Shown one piece after another: positions 25,571-37,344 of a stretch of 64,000 bases of DNA (the stretch's first letter is position 1; each line of letters opens with the position of its first letter). Under the pieces are notes generated by a model, which did no database searches, was not told the DNA's origin, and saw nothing but the letters and a program-made list of their open reading frames with translations. The position numbers and the translations under genes are program-made. The DNA is from Atopsyche davidsoni (lineage: Eukaryota; Arthropoda; Insecta; Trichoptera; Hydrobiosidae): NCBI GenBank assembly GCA_022113835.1, contig JAILWY010000011.1, positions 7,064,501 to 7,128,500 on the forward strand, in the 5' to 3' direction.

Positions 25571-28534
25571 TTAGTCCAGGTTCAGGCTCCTGAAGGTTCC
25601 GTTGACCCCCAGGATATCGTCTATCACCAAATCAGCTTTTCCGAGTCTCTTGGATTCATCAGATTTAAAAAACGCAGTCTTATCAAACCAATCTTTCCAC
25701 ACAGGTGACCTTATGGCTGCCTTCCATTCTTCTGAAAATTTCTATATATATATATAATTATAAAAGTTATCGTTTGAATGAAGCAACAGGCAACGATGAA
25801 ATAAAAATATCTTTCCATTTTCAAGATATTTTTGTTGTGTTGCCAATTTTAATATTTACAATTAATTTCCATAGTGGAACTATCGCGGTATAAATTTTTA
25901 TTATAGGCAGACGGAATAAACTTCTTTTTTATGCAAATGAAAATCCAGGGTTGGACTGAGAGTTAAATAAAAGATAATTAATTAATTTCTCTTAACACCT
26001 TTTGCGAAATCAACGCATCATAGGCATTACTAAAATAAAAATATGGGAATTAAACAGTCTGGTTTGAATTGGAATACTTCATATTAGAATAGCAAATACA
26101 ATAGCTTATTGGATATTTTTTTTATTACACTTAAAACTATGACTATACTGAAAAATGTAGTAAAAGTACTCTGAATGTCTTTTTTTAAACCTACGAAGTA
26201 TTTTTACATTTTAATGACTTATTATATTTTTAATATAATATGCGATCATTAAAACTGATAACCGAGATAGTGTATCAAGTTAAGAGTATTTTTTCACACC
26301 TGCAATGTCCTTAGAGTTCCGTGGGTATGTTCCACCGTAGTCCAGGGGGAGGTATTTCTTGAGGATGTGCTGATGCAGACCATCTATATTCTTCAGGAAG
26401 AAGACGTTCTGCGCTATCTTGGTTTTCAAGGCGCTTAGTATAAAGTTGACTGCATTCACCAGGTAATTGGGGCAGTTGAAAATGTATATTCCGGCATACC
26501 GGGATCCGTAACATTTCTGTTAAAAATTCAATTTTTTATTTAATTTGTAGTACCCCGTTGCATAAAAAAATCTAATGACACGAATTAAACCAATAGAAAT
26601 AGAAACATCCATTTTTAATGCTATTTTTTCTTTAATTTATTATTATTTAATCATTATCGTGAGTTGGCATCTTTCAAGGCGATGAAATGCAAATCAATCT
26701 ATTACAAGTCGACGTAATTCACGGACAAAATAGTCAACCACTCAACACAGTTTCTGTGCTAAGTACTTATTTTTAACATGGTATGATTATTTTATTTAAT
26801 TATTTAAAAAATATTTTGATGAAGAAACGTGAAGCATTTGGCGGGAAGATGTATTGCCACATACTGACTTTAAAAATACGTCCTGATACAATTTTTTTGC
26901 AATTTAATTGTTAATTAATTTATGTCAGTAAAAACGTGTAAACTTATCTTCAACATTTACAAAGATGAAAGATAGAAGGATAAATAAAATTATGAAAACA
27001 TCTGCATTAGACGATTAGTAATAAATGTGCATTCACTGGTTTCAATGAATAGATAGTGAGGAGGACAACTAACCTCAAATACATGCACAGCATGTTTCAG
27101 GACAGTAGGGCTTGTCTTCAGGAAATGTCCCAGCCTTAAGTTTTTACAATCGTAGATCATCTTATCCTTGGTGCTCGTGTCCATACACAATCGCATATCC
27201 TTAATCATAAATCCATAAGCCATAACCGAAGCCGGTTCGTACAGATCAGTATTTTCTGTGTTTAATCTAAAATAACACAAATACGAGTGTTTATTGGTGA
27301 AACACGAATAATTATTTAAACTCAATATTCTGACAAAAAGTTCTTGGTGTTACTCCATTTTAATATATGTAAAAAAAAATTGATGCGACTCGTTAAGCCA
27401 TCTTATGCTGGCGATAACTGATAGGACTTCGTTTTTAGAATTTAACAAAAAATTATACTAAAAATAACAATGTATCATTTATTTGAAAAATTTCAATTTT
27501 TTATTTTTATGTCGACGAAGGCTATAAACTATTTGTTTGTTATAATTTAACAGTCACACTTCCGACTATTATTATACGATATCTTTAATATTTTCACACA
27601 TATTTTCACTTTTGTATATAATTCGATATGATATTGTTAGAATCAAGAAAAAACTGTCATTTGCAAATGCAATGACATGTCTGTCTTTTATTTGAGTTAA
27701 AATATTAATGTCTTTAAATTAATTGAAATTGTTTATATATTCATGTGAAGATTAAAAAAAAACTGTTTTTTGAGTTTTACCTCCATATAGAAATACGTTC
27801 ATTGTTTTCAGTTAATTTTGGCATAACAGTAAAATCCATGACATTCATAGCACGTTCTATGTTTTCGGATAAAGGATCTATATTTCCGAGGATCTCTGGG
27901 ATTATTGTTCTGCCTGAAATAATATTGTCGATCTTCTTCTTTGTTTTATCCATGTTGAATTTATTAATTAACAGAAGCCTTTTCACATATCCACTATCTG
28001 AAAATTTAAAAGCAATGCTTTTTTAACCCTTAAACACTTTAAATTTTAATGAGCTTAACATTTTTCGTTCTTGTTAATAATATTAATTATCATTTTGGTT
28101 ACCATAGTTAAAATGCAAAAATATTAAAAAAACTTTAAAAATTTAATAAATAAAGCATCCGTTTCACAGAAAATATATCTAAACATATATTAATATTAAT
28201 ACAGATACATGATATATGGTTATTTGGTTAAATATAATGACGTCACATGCAACAAAATGTAACATAAAACCTCGATTTTTAAAACTTTCTTTATACGCAG
28301 CATAGGTCTCATATTTGGGTTATAATAATAAGTGAGATGTACTTTATGCAACAATTGATATGCCTTACCAAATCCATCATTAGGAAGATGAGGCTGGAGG
28401 TTGTACCAGTCCCAGATCCGGTCGACGTACTCTTGGAGTTCCTTCACGGAGACATTGAACTCAGCCAGAGGAATTCGCAACTGGTCATCCGAAGTGCACA
28501 GCAACTTCTCCTGGTACTCTTTTATCGCCTTCAT
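25571..28534 (-). CDS. CT4: CRAL-TRIO lipid-binding protein, 317 aa, intact
   Basis: Exons: 28369-28534, 27781-27997, 27074-27266, 26300-26516, 25571-25731; all GT-AG, phases 1-2-0-1, 954 nt ending TAA. The start is the ATG one base after a TTTTTTTAG acceptor that would join the leader exon 29728-29832. Exon 1 has YQEKLLCTSDDQLRIPL and RIWDWYNLQPHLPNDGFG; exon 2 LLLINKFNMDKTKKKIDNII; exon 3 IYDCKNLRLGHFLK; exon 4 KCYGSRYAGIYIFNCPNYL and the loop LPLDYGGTYP; exon 5 SDESKRLGKADLVIDD and GTFRSLNLD. Exon 4 has no internal Met but is fully open. First member of the middle subfamily (CT4-CT9). Likely a soluble carrier of an isoprenoid or other lipid; ligand unknown. Confidence 0.9.
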
Positions 28535-28764
28535 GCTAAAAAAATTGTGAAAATATAACAAATGTAAACAATATAAAAAAATTCAAATTCATTATTCATT
28601 ATTCAAATTCATTCAAATATTTCCAATAATACACAGAATGTGGAAATAAGTATTTTATTTGCATACGGCACTGATGCGGAGAATATAAATTTATAATAGC
28701 TAGGCCGTTGTATACAAATTAACAATTAAAAAAATAATAAATTTGATCTTTTAAATATAAAGTA

Positions 28765-28955
28765 GTTAATACTGTCAATAAAATACTTTGAGTGATTTTT
28801 TCCTATGTAATTTTTTTATTGGTTACCGATTTTTCCATCCTTTCACGTTATTATTGTCAAACTGAGTCAATTTGAAAAAAGTAACAAGTGGAAGAATCAC
28901 TCAAGTAAGTATGGAATCCCACCAAGTATTCATTAAAAAATATTTAACATTTAAA
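28765..28955. repeat. Fold-back copy of the dispersed element
   Basis: Starts with AATAAAATACTTTGAGTGATT and ends with the inverted GAATCACTCAAGT followed by CCCACCAAGTATT. It is shared with 37345-37530 in the spacer next to CT6, so it predates duplication of that spacer. Confidence 0.65.
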
Positions 28956-29089
28956 CTAGTCAAGTAATTGTAGTTCCCTAAAATGGATTCAATTAAAACC
29001 TTTCAGTTAACTTGAAACGCTGTGTTATTGGAGCTACGCCCGCTTGGAGTGTGTTAATTTTAAAATAAATAATAATTTTATATTTTATT

Positions 29090-29260
29090 ATTTTTGAATA
29101 AATACATTATGAAAAAGACTCTGCTTGATAATGCTACGTGAAAGGTTGGTGAAACAGGTCACAAATAAAAACGAACATGTGGAAAACTAATCAAGTATTT
29201 TATTCAAAAATGCTAAAATGGAGATCCACCAAGTTTTCTCTGTCAAAAATATTGAATTTC
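29090..29260 (-). repeat. Inverted copy of the dispersed element
   Basis: Matches 23690-23840 in reverse orientation, with GAAAGGTTGGTGAAACAGGTC internally and AATATTGAATTTC at its end. Confidence 0.65.
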
Positions 29261-29727
29261 TAATTTAATGTTTTTGCAAATTATTTGATTTTTATTTTTT
29301 GAAAGTATTTGGCAAATATGAAATTACGTATCAATAAAAAAATGTATATAATTAACAAAAATGATTCAAAGAAAAATTATATTATAAATGTAAAATATAT
29401 ATTTTAAATGAAATATTTTTAAAGGAAGTACTTGAATGTATGTATATTTTTGTTAAAAGTGTGAAGTAGTTTATATTGGACGAATTGAAATGAATATTTT
29501 GTAAGGCTCTTTTATTTTCATATCATAATAATTATGAAAGTATTTTGTAATTCTATGGTGATTAATTTGTTTATTTTTTATATTATTGTACATATGAATA
29601 ATTAAGTACTCTGCTTTCAACTTTATATCTACTTGTGAATGTTTTGTAATGTTTTATTTTTTTAAATTAATTTTATTAATGTACAATTCACTGTGTTATT
29701 GATGTTATAATAAAAATATACACTTAC

Positions 29728-29858
29728 ACTCTACTTTAATTTAAAATTCCACAACAAATCAAATAACACAAATCTCTACTAAATATTCAGTTAGTTTAGA
29801 GGTTCACACAGTTTGGAGTTTGCCACAGGACTGAAGAATCCAAATATAAATTTTTATA
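29728..29858 (-). promoter_or_regulatory. CT4 core promoter and leader exon
   Basis: Minus strand TATAAAAA at 29858-29851, starting 26 bases upstream of the A of an initiator TCAGTCC (+1 at 29832). The leader exon runs to 29728 and ends at a GTAAGTG donor. The same arrangement, with TATTAAAA, occurs 5' of CT7 (42538-42648). A remnant with the donor but no TATA or initiator lies at 38130-38165, 5' of the CT6 relic. Confidence 0.62.
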
Positions 29859-29861
29859 TGT

Positions 29862-29912
29862 TTATTCTGTCCAGTCGATTGATATAAGCGGCTTGCCATC
29901 TTCTGTCCTCAT
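29862..29912 (-). other. Duplicated micro-exon-like segment (RTEDGKPLISID)
   Basis: After a CTTTCAG acceptor-like site, the minus strand reads MRTEDGKPLISIDWTE then TAA. A copy at 42661-42702 reads the same up to ISID and then TAG; a shorter copy is at 38170-38202. Differences between copies inside the shared peptide fall at third codon positions and are silent (AAG/AAA, CCG/CCA, CTT/CTA/CTC). It lies just upstream of the CT TATA box. It may be the terminal exon of an unrecognised gene carried along in the duplication. I do not recognise the protein. Confidence 0.35.
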
Positions 29913-30119
29913 CTGAAAGTCAAATGATATTAAAGAAAATATTTTTTAGGAAAACATTGCTAATATATCTGCTACTAAATTATTTAACGGCAAAACGATT
30001 TATTGGTTGCATACAATAAAAGTTAGTAAAATATTCAAGAGATGATGTTATTCGCACAACTTTGTTTCGTAAAATAACAGTTTTAAGCTTCAATTATTTT
30101 TTGTAATCAATATTATGAT

Positions 30120-30950
30120 ATTTATTGTCAGTGGCGTGCGATCCATGTAAGATAAAGTATTGTTTACTTAAAAATATATTTGAAAGTTTCAGCGGTTTTT
30201 CATACTCGTAATATTTTTTATGGTGTTTATAAACAGTTATCTCAATGATTTATTAGTCTTATCTCTTATCGCTGTGGTCCGAAGGCTGCACCGGGTAGAA
30301 ATCTGAGTAGCATTTGATCACCGTGGACAATCGACATTGTGCTTCGATAGTTCGTTATCGCAGGTTGTTTTTGTTCAGAAAATGGTTTCATCACATGGTT
30401 TCATCCATATTTGTGCTTCGGATGATGAAAAAAAAAAAATTCGAGCATTTAGATATTTCTTCGATTCGAGGTTTTTATTTTTGGCATGAATATATTATTC
30501 ATGCCAAAAATAAAATATTACATACTTATAAACAAGATATTCAATTTATTTAAAAACATAAATAAACATATTTTTAATTCATGTTTTTAAATAAGTTGAA
30601 TACTTTGTTTATAAATATGTTATAGTCGTTGCCATTTGATAACAAGTTATTAAATGCAAATCATGTTATAAAATTTCCAATATTTTTATCTGTTTAAAAA
30701 ATGTATAAATTGCAACGTTGTAATAAAATTTATAAAAATAAACCTTCAAACACTAGTTGTTATCCATTGATTATATAATATAATCTGTACTCTACTTTTC
30801 AAAATAAAAAAAAACACAAGTATTTGTAAATTGCATTTACAGAGCAATTTTTTGCGCTAATGCATATTTATTCACACCATTAATACATACTGAGACTTAT
30901 AGTTTACCTTGACTTAAAAATTACAAAAATAATATTTCACATATCAAATG
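30120..30950. repeat. Middle-array spacer block with coding-like segment
   Basis: Starts near CAGTGGCGTGCGATCC and includes CCGAAGGCTGCACCGGG. Copies lie at about 33700-34230, 38460-39250 and 42940-43750. On the minus strand three copies encode a similar peptide, ending here at 30259: VIKCYSDFYPVQPSDHSD followed by a stop. Other open frames differ among copies. Palindromic sequence at 30478-30512 (TTGGCATGAA with its inverse) is unique to this copy. Overall it is duplicated spacer; possible decayed coding origin. Confidence 0.6.
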
Positions 30951-30959
30951 AAATTGATT

Positions 30960-32856
30960 TCAGTCCAGGTTTAAAGACCTGAAGGTTCCGCTGACTCCCA
31001 GCATGTCGTCCATCACCAGGTCAGCTTTACCAAGTCTCTTTGATTCATCAGATCTCATCTGTAAAGCCTTATCAAACCATTTCTTCCACAGTGGTGATCT
31101 TACTGCTTGTTTCCATTCCTCTGGAAGTTTAAAAAAAAAACAAATATAAATGCTGACGTCATAACTATTGACGACACGTTTTTAATGAAGCTTCGCTAAA
31201 GTCGTTTTACCCGAAAGATCTGGTTTATGACAGCAATCAACCATTCAATTCCAAATAGGCATTCAGCGAATAATTTTTAAAAACAACATTGCTTATTATG
31301 TACTTAACATTTAAAAAACATACGCCGTGATTCAAACACAAGAAAGGTAAATTGACAATTCTGAAAATAACGAAATAATCAATGGGTTTTCATAAAGGAT
31401 TTAAGTTGTTGCTATGCTCGGTATATACGAACTGAGAGGTTATTTTTAATTTTTGCTATTTCACGTGTATTCACTTAGGTAAACTAAAACCCTGGTGGTG
31501 TCATTATGAGTGTCTGGTCTCACCTGCAATATCCTTGGCGTTCCGGGGATATGTTCCACCATAGTCCAAAGGGAGATATTCCTTGTCGATGTACTGTTGC
31601 AGGTCATTTTTTTCCTTCAGGAACACGACAGTCTTCGCTAATTTGGATTTCATGAAGCCGGTTAGGAAGTTGATGCTGGACACCATGTACGAGGGGCAGT
31701 TTAAGATGTAAATACCAGTATAGCGACGGCCGTAACATTTCTGTTAATTATAAATAAATAAATCTTGTTACACCACATAAACAAATAAATAAACAATCAA
31801 ATAACCCTGTATACACCATTGATATATTTGTACGTCTTTGATGGTTATGAATGTCGACGTGATTTATAAATCAACACACCGAACTTTTACCGGGTGATTA
31901 ATTAAGAAATCATGTAACACAGATTGCATTTAGGTATAATTATTACGATTTACTTATTAAAAAAACCATTAAAAATATATCTTAATAACATTTATGAAAA
32001 AAGGCTGCATAATACCCAAGAACTCATTTTTTATTGTTTGTCTTTACTTCTAAATGTTACCGGTCAAAATAAAATTATATGTTTATGTATGTTACTTTAA
32101 ATTAAGTGGCTGCTTGTTTAAATGAAATGATAGTGAAGAAGTCAACTAACCTCAAATGCATGCACAGTTTGTTTCAGGACAGTAGGGGTTGTCCTCAGGA
32201 AATGTCCCAGTGTTAAGTTTGCACAATCGTAGATCATCTTATCCTTGGTGCTCGTGTCCATACACAATCGCATATCCCTTATCATAAACTCATAAGCTAT
32301 AGCCGAAACCGGGTCGCACAGATCAAGTATATCTGAGGTCAAACTAAAATAACACAAATATGGAAATTAAATTTTTTTTATAATCTATAATTTGAAAATA
32401 ATGTCTCGGTGTTATTCCGTTTCTATACTTGTAAAATATTCATGATGCGACTAGTTTTGCCAGCGTGTGTTAGCGACAGCTAAAATGACTAATTATACTA
32501 AAATTCAACGTGGAAAAATTAACAAAATAACAATTGTTTAATTTTATGTCAACGATGATTATAAATTATTTGTTTGTTATAAATTAACAGTCACATATAA
32601 ATGTCTTTAAGGTAATTAAAATTGTTTTTTGAGTTTTACCTCCATATAGAAATACGTTCATTGTTTTTTGTCAATATTGGCATAACAGTATAGTCAACGA
32701 CTTTCATAGCATCTTCCATGTATTTGGATAAAGGATCTATATTTCCGAGCATATCTGGGATTATTGTTCTTCCTGAAATAATATTGTCAACCGTCTTCCT
32801 TGTTTTATCCATGTTGAATTTATTAATTAACAGAAGCCTTTTCACATACCCACAAT
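30960..32856 (-). pseudogene. CT5: CRAL-TRIO copy lacking exon 1
   Basis: Exons 2 to 5 are intact in sequence and splice sites: 32640-32856, 32151-32343, 31524-31740, 30960-31120, stop TGA. They encode LLLINKFNMDKTRKTVDNII, IYDCANLTLGHFLR, KCYGRRYTGIYILNCPSYM with LPLDYGGTYP, and GKADLVMDD with GTFRSLNLD. No exon 1 lies between 32857 and the CT6 relic: the intron is interrupted within about 300 bp by a mariner fragment (33145-33600). The only nearby exon 1 (CT6, 36113) has lost its donor. I call it a 5'-truncated pseudogene. The reading frame of the remaining exons is undamaged, so a transcript from a distant upstream exon cannot be excluded. Confidence 0.72.
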
Positions 32857-33144
32857 CTGAAAATTTAAAAGCAATTTATATTTAAACTCTTTAACACTTT
32901 TAAATTTAAAACTCTCTTTGTTCCTATTAATAATATTGATTATCAATAATGAAAATGATAAAACGATGACTTTTCAAAACTTAATTAAAAAAAAAAAAAA
33001 TGTATCTTACGTCGCGCATAAATTTATATTCTTTTATTGAATTGTATTTTTCTCAAAAAAATATAAAAAAACTTCGATTATTTGGAAATAATAATTATTT
33101 TGAAAATAATAGCTAAATAATTATTTTCGCTTACATTTTTCGTT

Positions 33145-33600
33145 CAATTACAATTTTTTTTTTAAACTTAAATATATTTTTTTTATTGTGGTGTTTTTTT
33201 TGCCGTTGAAGCAGCTGTTCCCAAGTGAAAAAACCCAATATCCTGCCTTATGGACCATTTCGATGGATTTTAAGCAAACGGATATGGCTTGTTGAGTCAC
33301 TCCCAATGTTATTGCGAGTTTGGCACGAGTCGTCATCCAATATAGCCTCCAATTCGGCATCCTCAAACTTTTCTGGCCGCCCTTCGCGCTCTATGTCATT
33401 TGTATTAAAATCACCACTTCTATAACGTTTATACCAAAATTTATAAATAAAAACCTACGAAGCATGTTCCCCGTAAGGTTTTTGCACCATACGATAGCCT
33501 TCAGCTGCACTTGTGGAAGTGGAAGCAGAAAAGAAAGCATTACCGCAAATTGTGTTTTGTTGGCACAAAAGTTGTTTCCACTTCAGCGATATGACACATA
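33145..33600 (-). mobile_element. mariner transposase fragment (N-terminal half)
   Basis: The minus strand encodes, across frameshifts and stops, pieces typical of mariner transposases: TTFVPTKHNLR, then GDFNTNDIEREGRPEKFEDAELEAIL in a second frame (written in part), then a helix-turn-helix segment LGVTQQAISVCLKSIEMVHKAG at 33240-33330. The catalytic aspartates are absent. Opposite in orientation to the fragment at 34588-35035. It sits where CT5 should have its first intron and exon. Confidence 0.8.
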
Positions 33601-34239
33601 ATTTAAAAAAAAACCGTATGATGGGGTTATAAAATGAAGTTAGTTGCAACACGGTCCGTTTCGATTTAATACTAGTAACGTCATCTCTTGAAAATCCTTT
33701 AAAAATCTAATCCAGCGGTTTTGCACTTATTTTTCACATACTCGTGATATTTTTCTTGGTGCTTATGAATTGTTATCTCTAAGATTTATTTGTCTCGTTT
33801 CCGATCGCTATGGTCCGAAGGCTGCACCGGGTAGAAATCTGAGTAACATTTGATCACCGTGGATAATCGACTTTGGGCTCCGACAGTGCGTTATGGCAGG
33901 TTGTTTTTGTCCAGAAAATGGTTTCTTCCCATGTCCCATATTTGTGCTTCGGACGATGAAAAAATTTACCCAAATTGGGACGTATGATCTGAGAAGCGCG
34001 TTTAAATGTTGTAGGTGTTGACTCTCAAGTGATTACTGACATAAATTAATTTTGATTAGTAGTACCAAGGGTGGAGGGGATGCACGAGCATTTGGATATT
34101 TCCTCGATTCCAGGTTTTTGTTTTTGGCATAAATAATATGTTGTTTTATGTATTTGAATGAATTAAATAACTGGTTTTAAATTATGTGATACTCGTTGCT
34201 ATTTAAAAGCAAGTTATAAAATGCTTCATATATATAAAT

Positions 34240-36113
34240 CGTTTCTTTCCATTCCTCTGGAAGTTTTAAAAATATGCTGACGTGATAAATGAGAACGTGA
34301 TAAAAACAGATTCGGTAAAGTCGTTTTGCCCGGAAGATCTGGTTTATGACATCAATTAACCATTGAATTCCAAATAAGCATTCAGCAGATGATTTTTAAA
34401 AACAACATTGCTTATTATACGGTGAGTACATTATTTTTTTTTTATTTTCTAAGTAATGGCATTACTAGTATTGAATCGCATCAGGCTATACTTAAACAAT
34501 TCATTGTGAAGGTCATTATTGCGCTTTTGTTTTCAGTATATGCCATATCACTGAAGTGTATACAACTTTTTTTTTTGAGCTCTCAACATGCCAACTTTTG
34601 TACCAACAAAACGCAATTTGCGAGAAGCTTTACATTTCTGTTTCAATCAGAAGAAAAAACCAGCTGAAAGTCACCGATTGCCGTGTGAATTTTATGGTGA
34701 TCATGCTCCATCGCAAAAAAAACGTGTGAGAACTGGTTAAAACGCTTTAACAATGGTGATTTCAATGTGAATGACAAAGAGCGTCCAGGCCAACCAAAAA
34801 AATCGAAGATGAAGAATTAGAGACATTGCTCGATACAGACTCGTGTCAATCGCAATCAAAACTCTCAGAATCATTGGAAGTTGATCGAGCAACAATTTCA
34901 AGACACTTGTAAGTATTAGGAATGATTCAAAAACAAGGAAATTAGGTGCCACATGAATTGAAGCCATGAGACGTCGAAAGGAATTTGCATTTCGGAAATG
35001 CTGTTTGAACGCCACAAATAACTGTTTGTTTGGTGCAACGTGGAAAAATTAACAAAATAACAATTGTTTAATTTTATGTCATCGATAATTATAAATTATT
35101 TGTTTGTTTTAAATTAACAGCTATACTTTCGACTATTATAAGCTTTTATATTTTCATTACGAATCAAATATTATTCTTTCATTTTGAACATATTTATTAG
35201 AGAGACATGAAACAGGCAATGATTAAAATTCAAAGTGATAATGTTAGAATCCAGAAATAGTGGTCTTTTGAAGGTGGTAAAGATATTTGCATTGCAAATG
35301 CAATGACATATCTGCATTTTATTTTAGTATAAATATTGATGTCTTCAAAGAAATTTAAAGTGTTTATAAATTAATATTAACATTAAAAAACGACTGCTTA
35401 CTGAGATTTACCTCCATAAAATTGTTTTAATTTTGGCATAACAGTATAGTCAACGATTTTCAAAGCACGTTCAATGTTTTTAGATAAAGGATCTATATTT
35501 CCGAGGATATCTGGGATCATTGTTCTTCCTGAAATAATATTGTCAACCGTCTTTTTTGTTTTATCCCTGTTGAATTTATTAATTAACAGAAGCCTTTTCA
35601 CATACCCACTATCTGAAAATTTAAAAGTAATGTTTATTTTAACCTTTGACACTTTAAATTTAAACGAGGTTAACTCTTTCTGATCCTATTAATAATATTG
35701 ATGATAAATTTTGTTACCAAAACTTTTATGTAAAAATATTAAATAAAATATCCGTTTCGAAGAAAGATATATCTAAATTTAGAGAAATATTAATACAGAT
35801 ACTTGATATATGGTTATTTAAGAGTTGTTATTTGGTTAATTTAATGACGTCACATGTGACAAAATGTAACGGAAAACCTCATTTTTCAAGTAGCATAGGC
35901 CCTATATTTTAGTATAAACACAATAATAAGTGTGATATTCTTTATACGACAATGGGTATGAGGATGATGAGGCTGGAGGTTGTACCAGTCCCAGATCCTG
36001 TCGACGTACTCTTGGAGTTCCTTCACGGAGACATTGAACTCAGCCAGAGAAATCCGCAGCTGGTCATCCGAAGTCCACAGCAACTTCTCCTGGTAATCCG
36101 CTATTACCATCAT
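34240..36113 (-). pseudogene. CT6: relic of a CRAL-TRIO gene
   Basis: Exon 1 (ATG at 36113) reads like its paralogues to WDWYNLQPH. The sequence corresponding to the last codons and the G|GTAAGG donor is then deleted and the frame runs into HPHTHCRIK. Exon 2 (35412-35612) is 201 nt rather than 217: 16 nt are missing near its 3' end, which shifts the frame. Exons 3 and 4 are absent, replaced by a mariner fragment (34588-35035) joined directly to intron-2 sequence at about 35036. A stretch matching intron 4 (34265-34430) and about 15 nt of the 5' edge of exon 5 (34240-34256) survive. The leader promoter is gone too. Several independent lesions make this a clear dead copy. Confidence 0.88.
34588..35035 (+). 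mobile_element. mariner transposase fragment inside CT6
   Basis: Plus-strand ATG at 34588 opens TFVPTKRNLREALHFCF and AESHRL, followed by frameshifted GDFNVNDKERPGQPKK, a helix-turn-helix segment ESLEVDRATISRHL and GMIQKQGN, ending near MRRRKEFAF. This is the DNA-binding half of a mariner transposase. The catalytic half is missing and the sequence passes abruptly into CT intron-2 sequence at 35036. Confidence 0.85.
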
Positions 36114-36325
36114 GCTGTTACAAATTGTAAAAATATAACAGATATATACAATATATAACAGCTAAAATTCGTTATTCATAGAACCCATAAAATCACAGGT
36201 TGTGGAAATTTGTATTTTATTTGCATATAGCATATATGGAGGTAACATAAATTTAATACATTAAGGCCGTTGTATACAAAGTAGCATTTAAAAAATAATG
36301 AATTTTGAATTTTTTTTATTATAAA

Positions 36326-37338
36326 CTAGCAATGTAGCCCGTCATAAAATGACGTATTCGATGAACGATGCGATAGTGTTTGAACATAATAAGATGAATA
36401 ATGCTTTAATTTTGTACCATCAGTTGGATGAAGGTGCGAAGTTCTGTGATATACTTGGCCTTGAACTTTGAAGCAGAGTGGCCCACTGTTAATTTAGCTC
36501 CCATTGATGCAAAAGATATACTGTTATTGTATGATCTTATTTTTCTCTTGAAATTTCAATTATAAATATTCTTTAAATATACTGGGGAAATAGGCCTTGC
36601 TGGTAGTTTCACTTTACCTTTGTGACAGTAATCGTTGAACTTTCCATCTGATGGGTTTTCTGCTTGATAATGTAAAGCATTGCAGAATCGACAGGTCACA
36701 TTCATTATTCCGAAGACAAACGCAGCGTTCGCTGTGCATCAGTTTCTTTTTGTCTCGAGGTCGATGCGCGTACTCGAATTTTAAGAAGACGCTGCTCACG
36801 TTTTCCTTCCAACTCATTGCTTGACATTTATGTCACATTTCGTGTCACAAACAACGCATCACTTTTCACTGCACTTTTATTTATTTGATGCAGTCTTTAT
36901 CACGTTCAATTGTGCAATTATTTTTAAATTACGTTTTCTGTGCGTAGAAGGTGTTATTTTGAGTTATTAATGATGTGATTAATAATTTCTAATGCAATTT
37001 CGATAAAAAAAATAGAGATGGCGTTTGTGTCAAACTGACATAAGCTGGAAATTTCTTAGAAGCATCAAAATTTGTTTTTTTTGTAAAAGTTCTAAATTTG
37101 AAAATCTCGCGGTGAACAACAGAATCATATAATTCGTACATATTGAAACTCGCTAAAGCATATTTTATAGTTTATGAATAAAAATATTATCCTATCTTCT
37201 TGAAATTCGGCACATAGCTGCGGAAAAATTTACTAAACTTACGTGCAAAAAATCAGCATTGTATCTTTTAAGATGTTCTATAGAGAACCGTAAAACAAAA
37301 CATACATACACACACACAATGGCTATTATTATAGTAGA
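36326..37338 (-). mobile_element. Non-autonomous Helitron, 1,013 bp, with transposase N-terminal remnant
   Basis: On the minus strand the element starts with TC (37338), ends with CTAG (36326) and is flanked by A at the 5' side and T at the 3' side, the Helitron target rule. A hairpin CGTCAT-TTT-ATGACG lies about ten bases before CTAG. Coding remnants fit the Helitron N-terminal region: EGKREQRLLKIRVR, then a zinc-finger-like CRFCNALHYQAE...YCHKGKVKLP (about 36600-36700), then IRSYNNSISFASMGA. Rep and helicase domains are absent. The paralogous spacer next to CT4 (28755-28775) is uninterrupted at the same point, confirming the borders. Confidence 0.88.
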
Positions 37339-37344
37339 TTAGTT

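Noticed and set aside
26311..26514. Minus-strand frame starting MLRIPVCRN
   Set aside because: Wrong frame of CT4 exon 4; the correct frame lacks Met but has all family motifs.
30314..30553. Plus-strand 79-codon frame in the repeated spacer
   Set aside because: The corresponding frames in the copies at about 33840, 38660 and 43070 are interrupted differently and the sequence is not conserved as protein.
35886..36113. CT6 exon 1 as first exon for CT5
   Set aside because: Its donor is deleted, and the CT6 exon 2 behind it is frameshifted. No plausible splice to CT5 exon 2 without a new donor.
36614..36817. 67-codon frame starting MSWKENV as a host gene
   Set aside because: It lies inside the Helitron. 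The neighbouring frames give the Helitron N-terminal motifs, so it is a frameshifted remnant.
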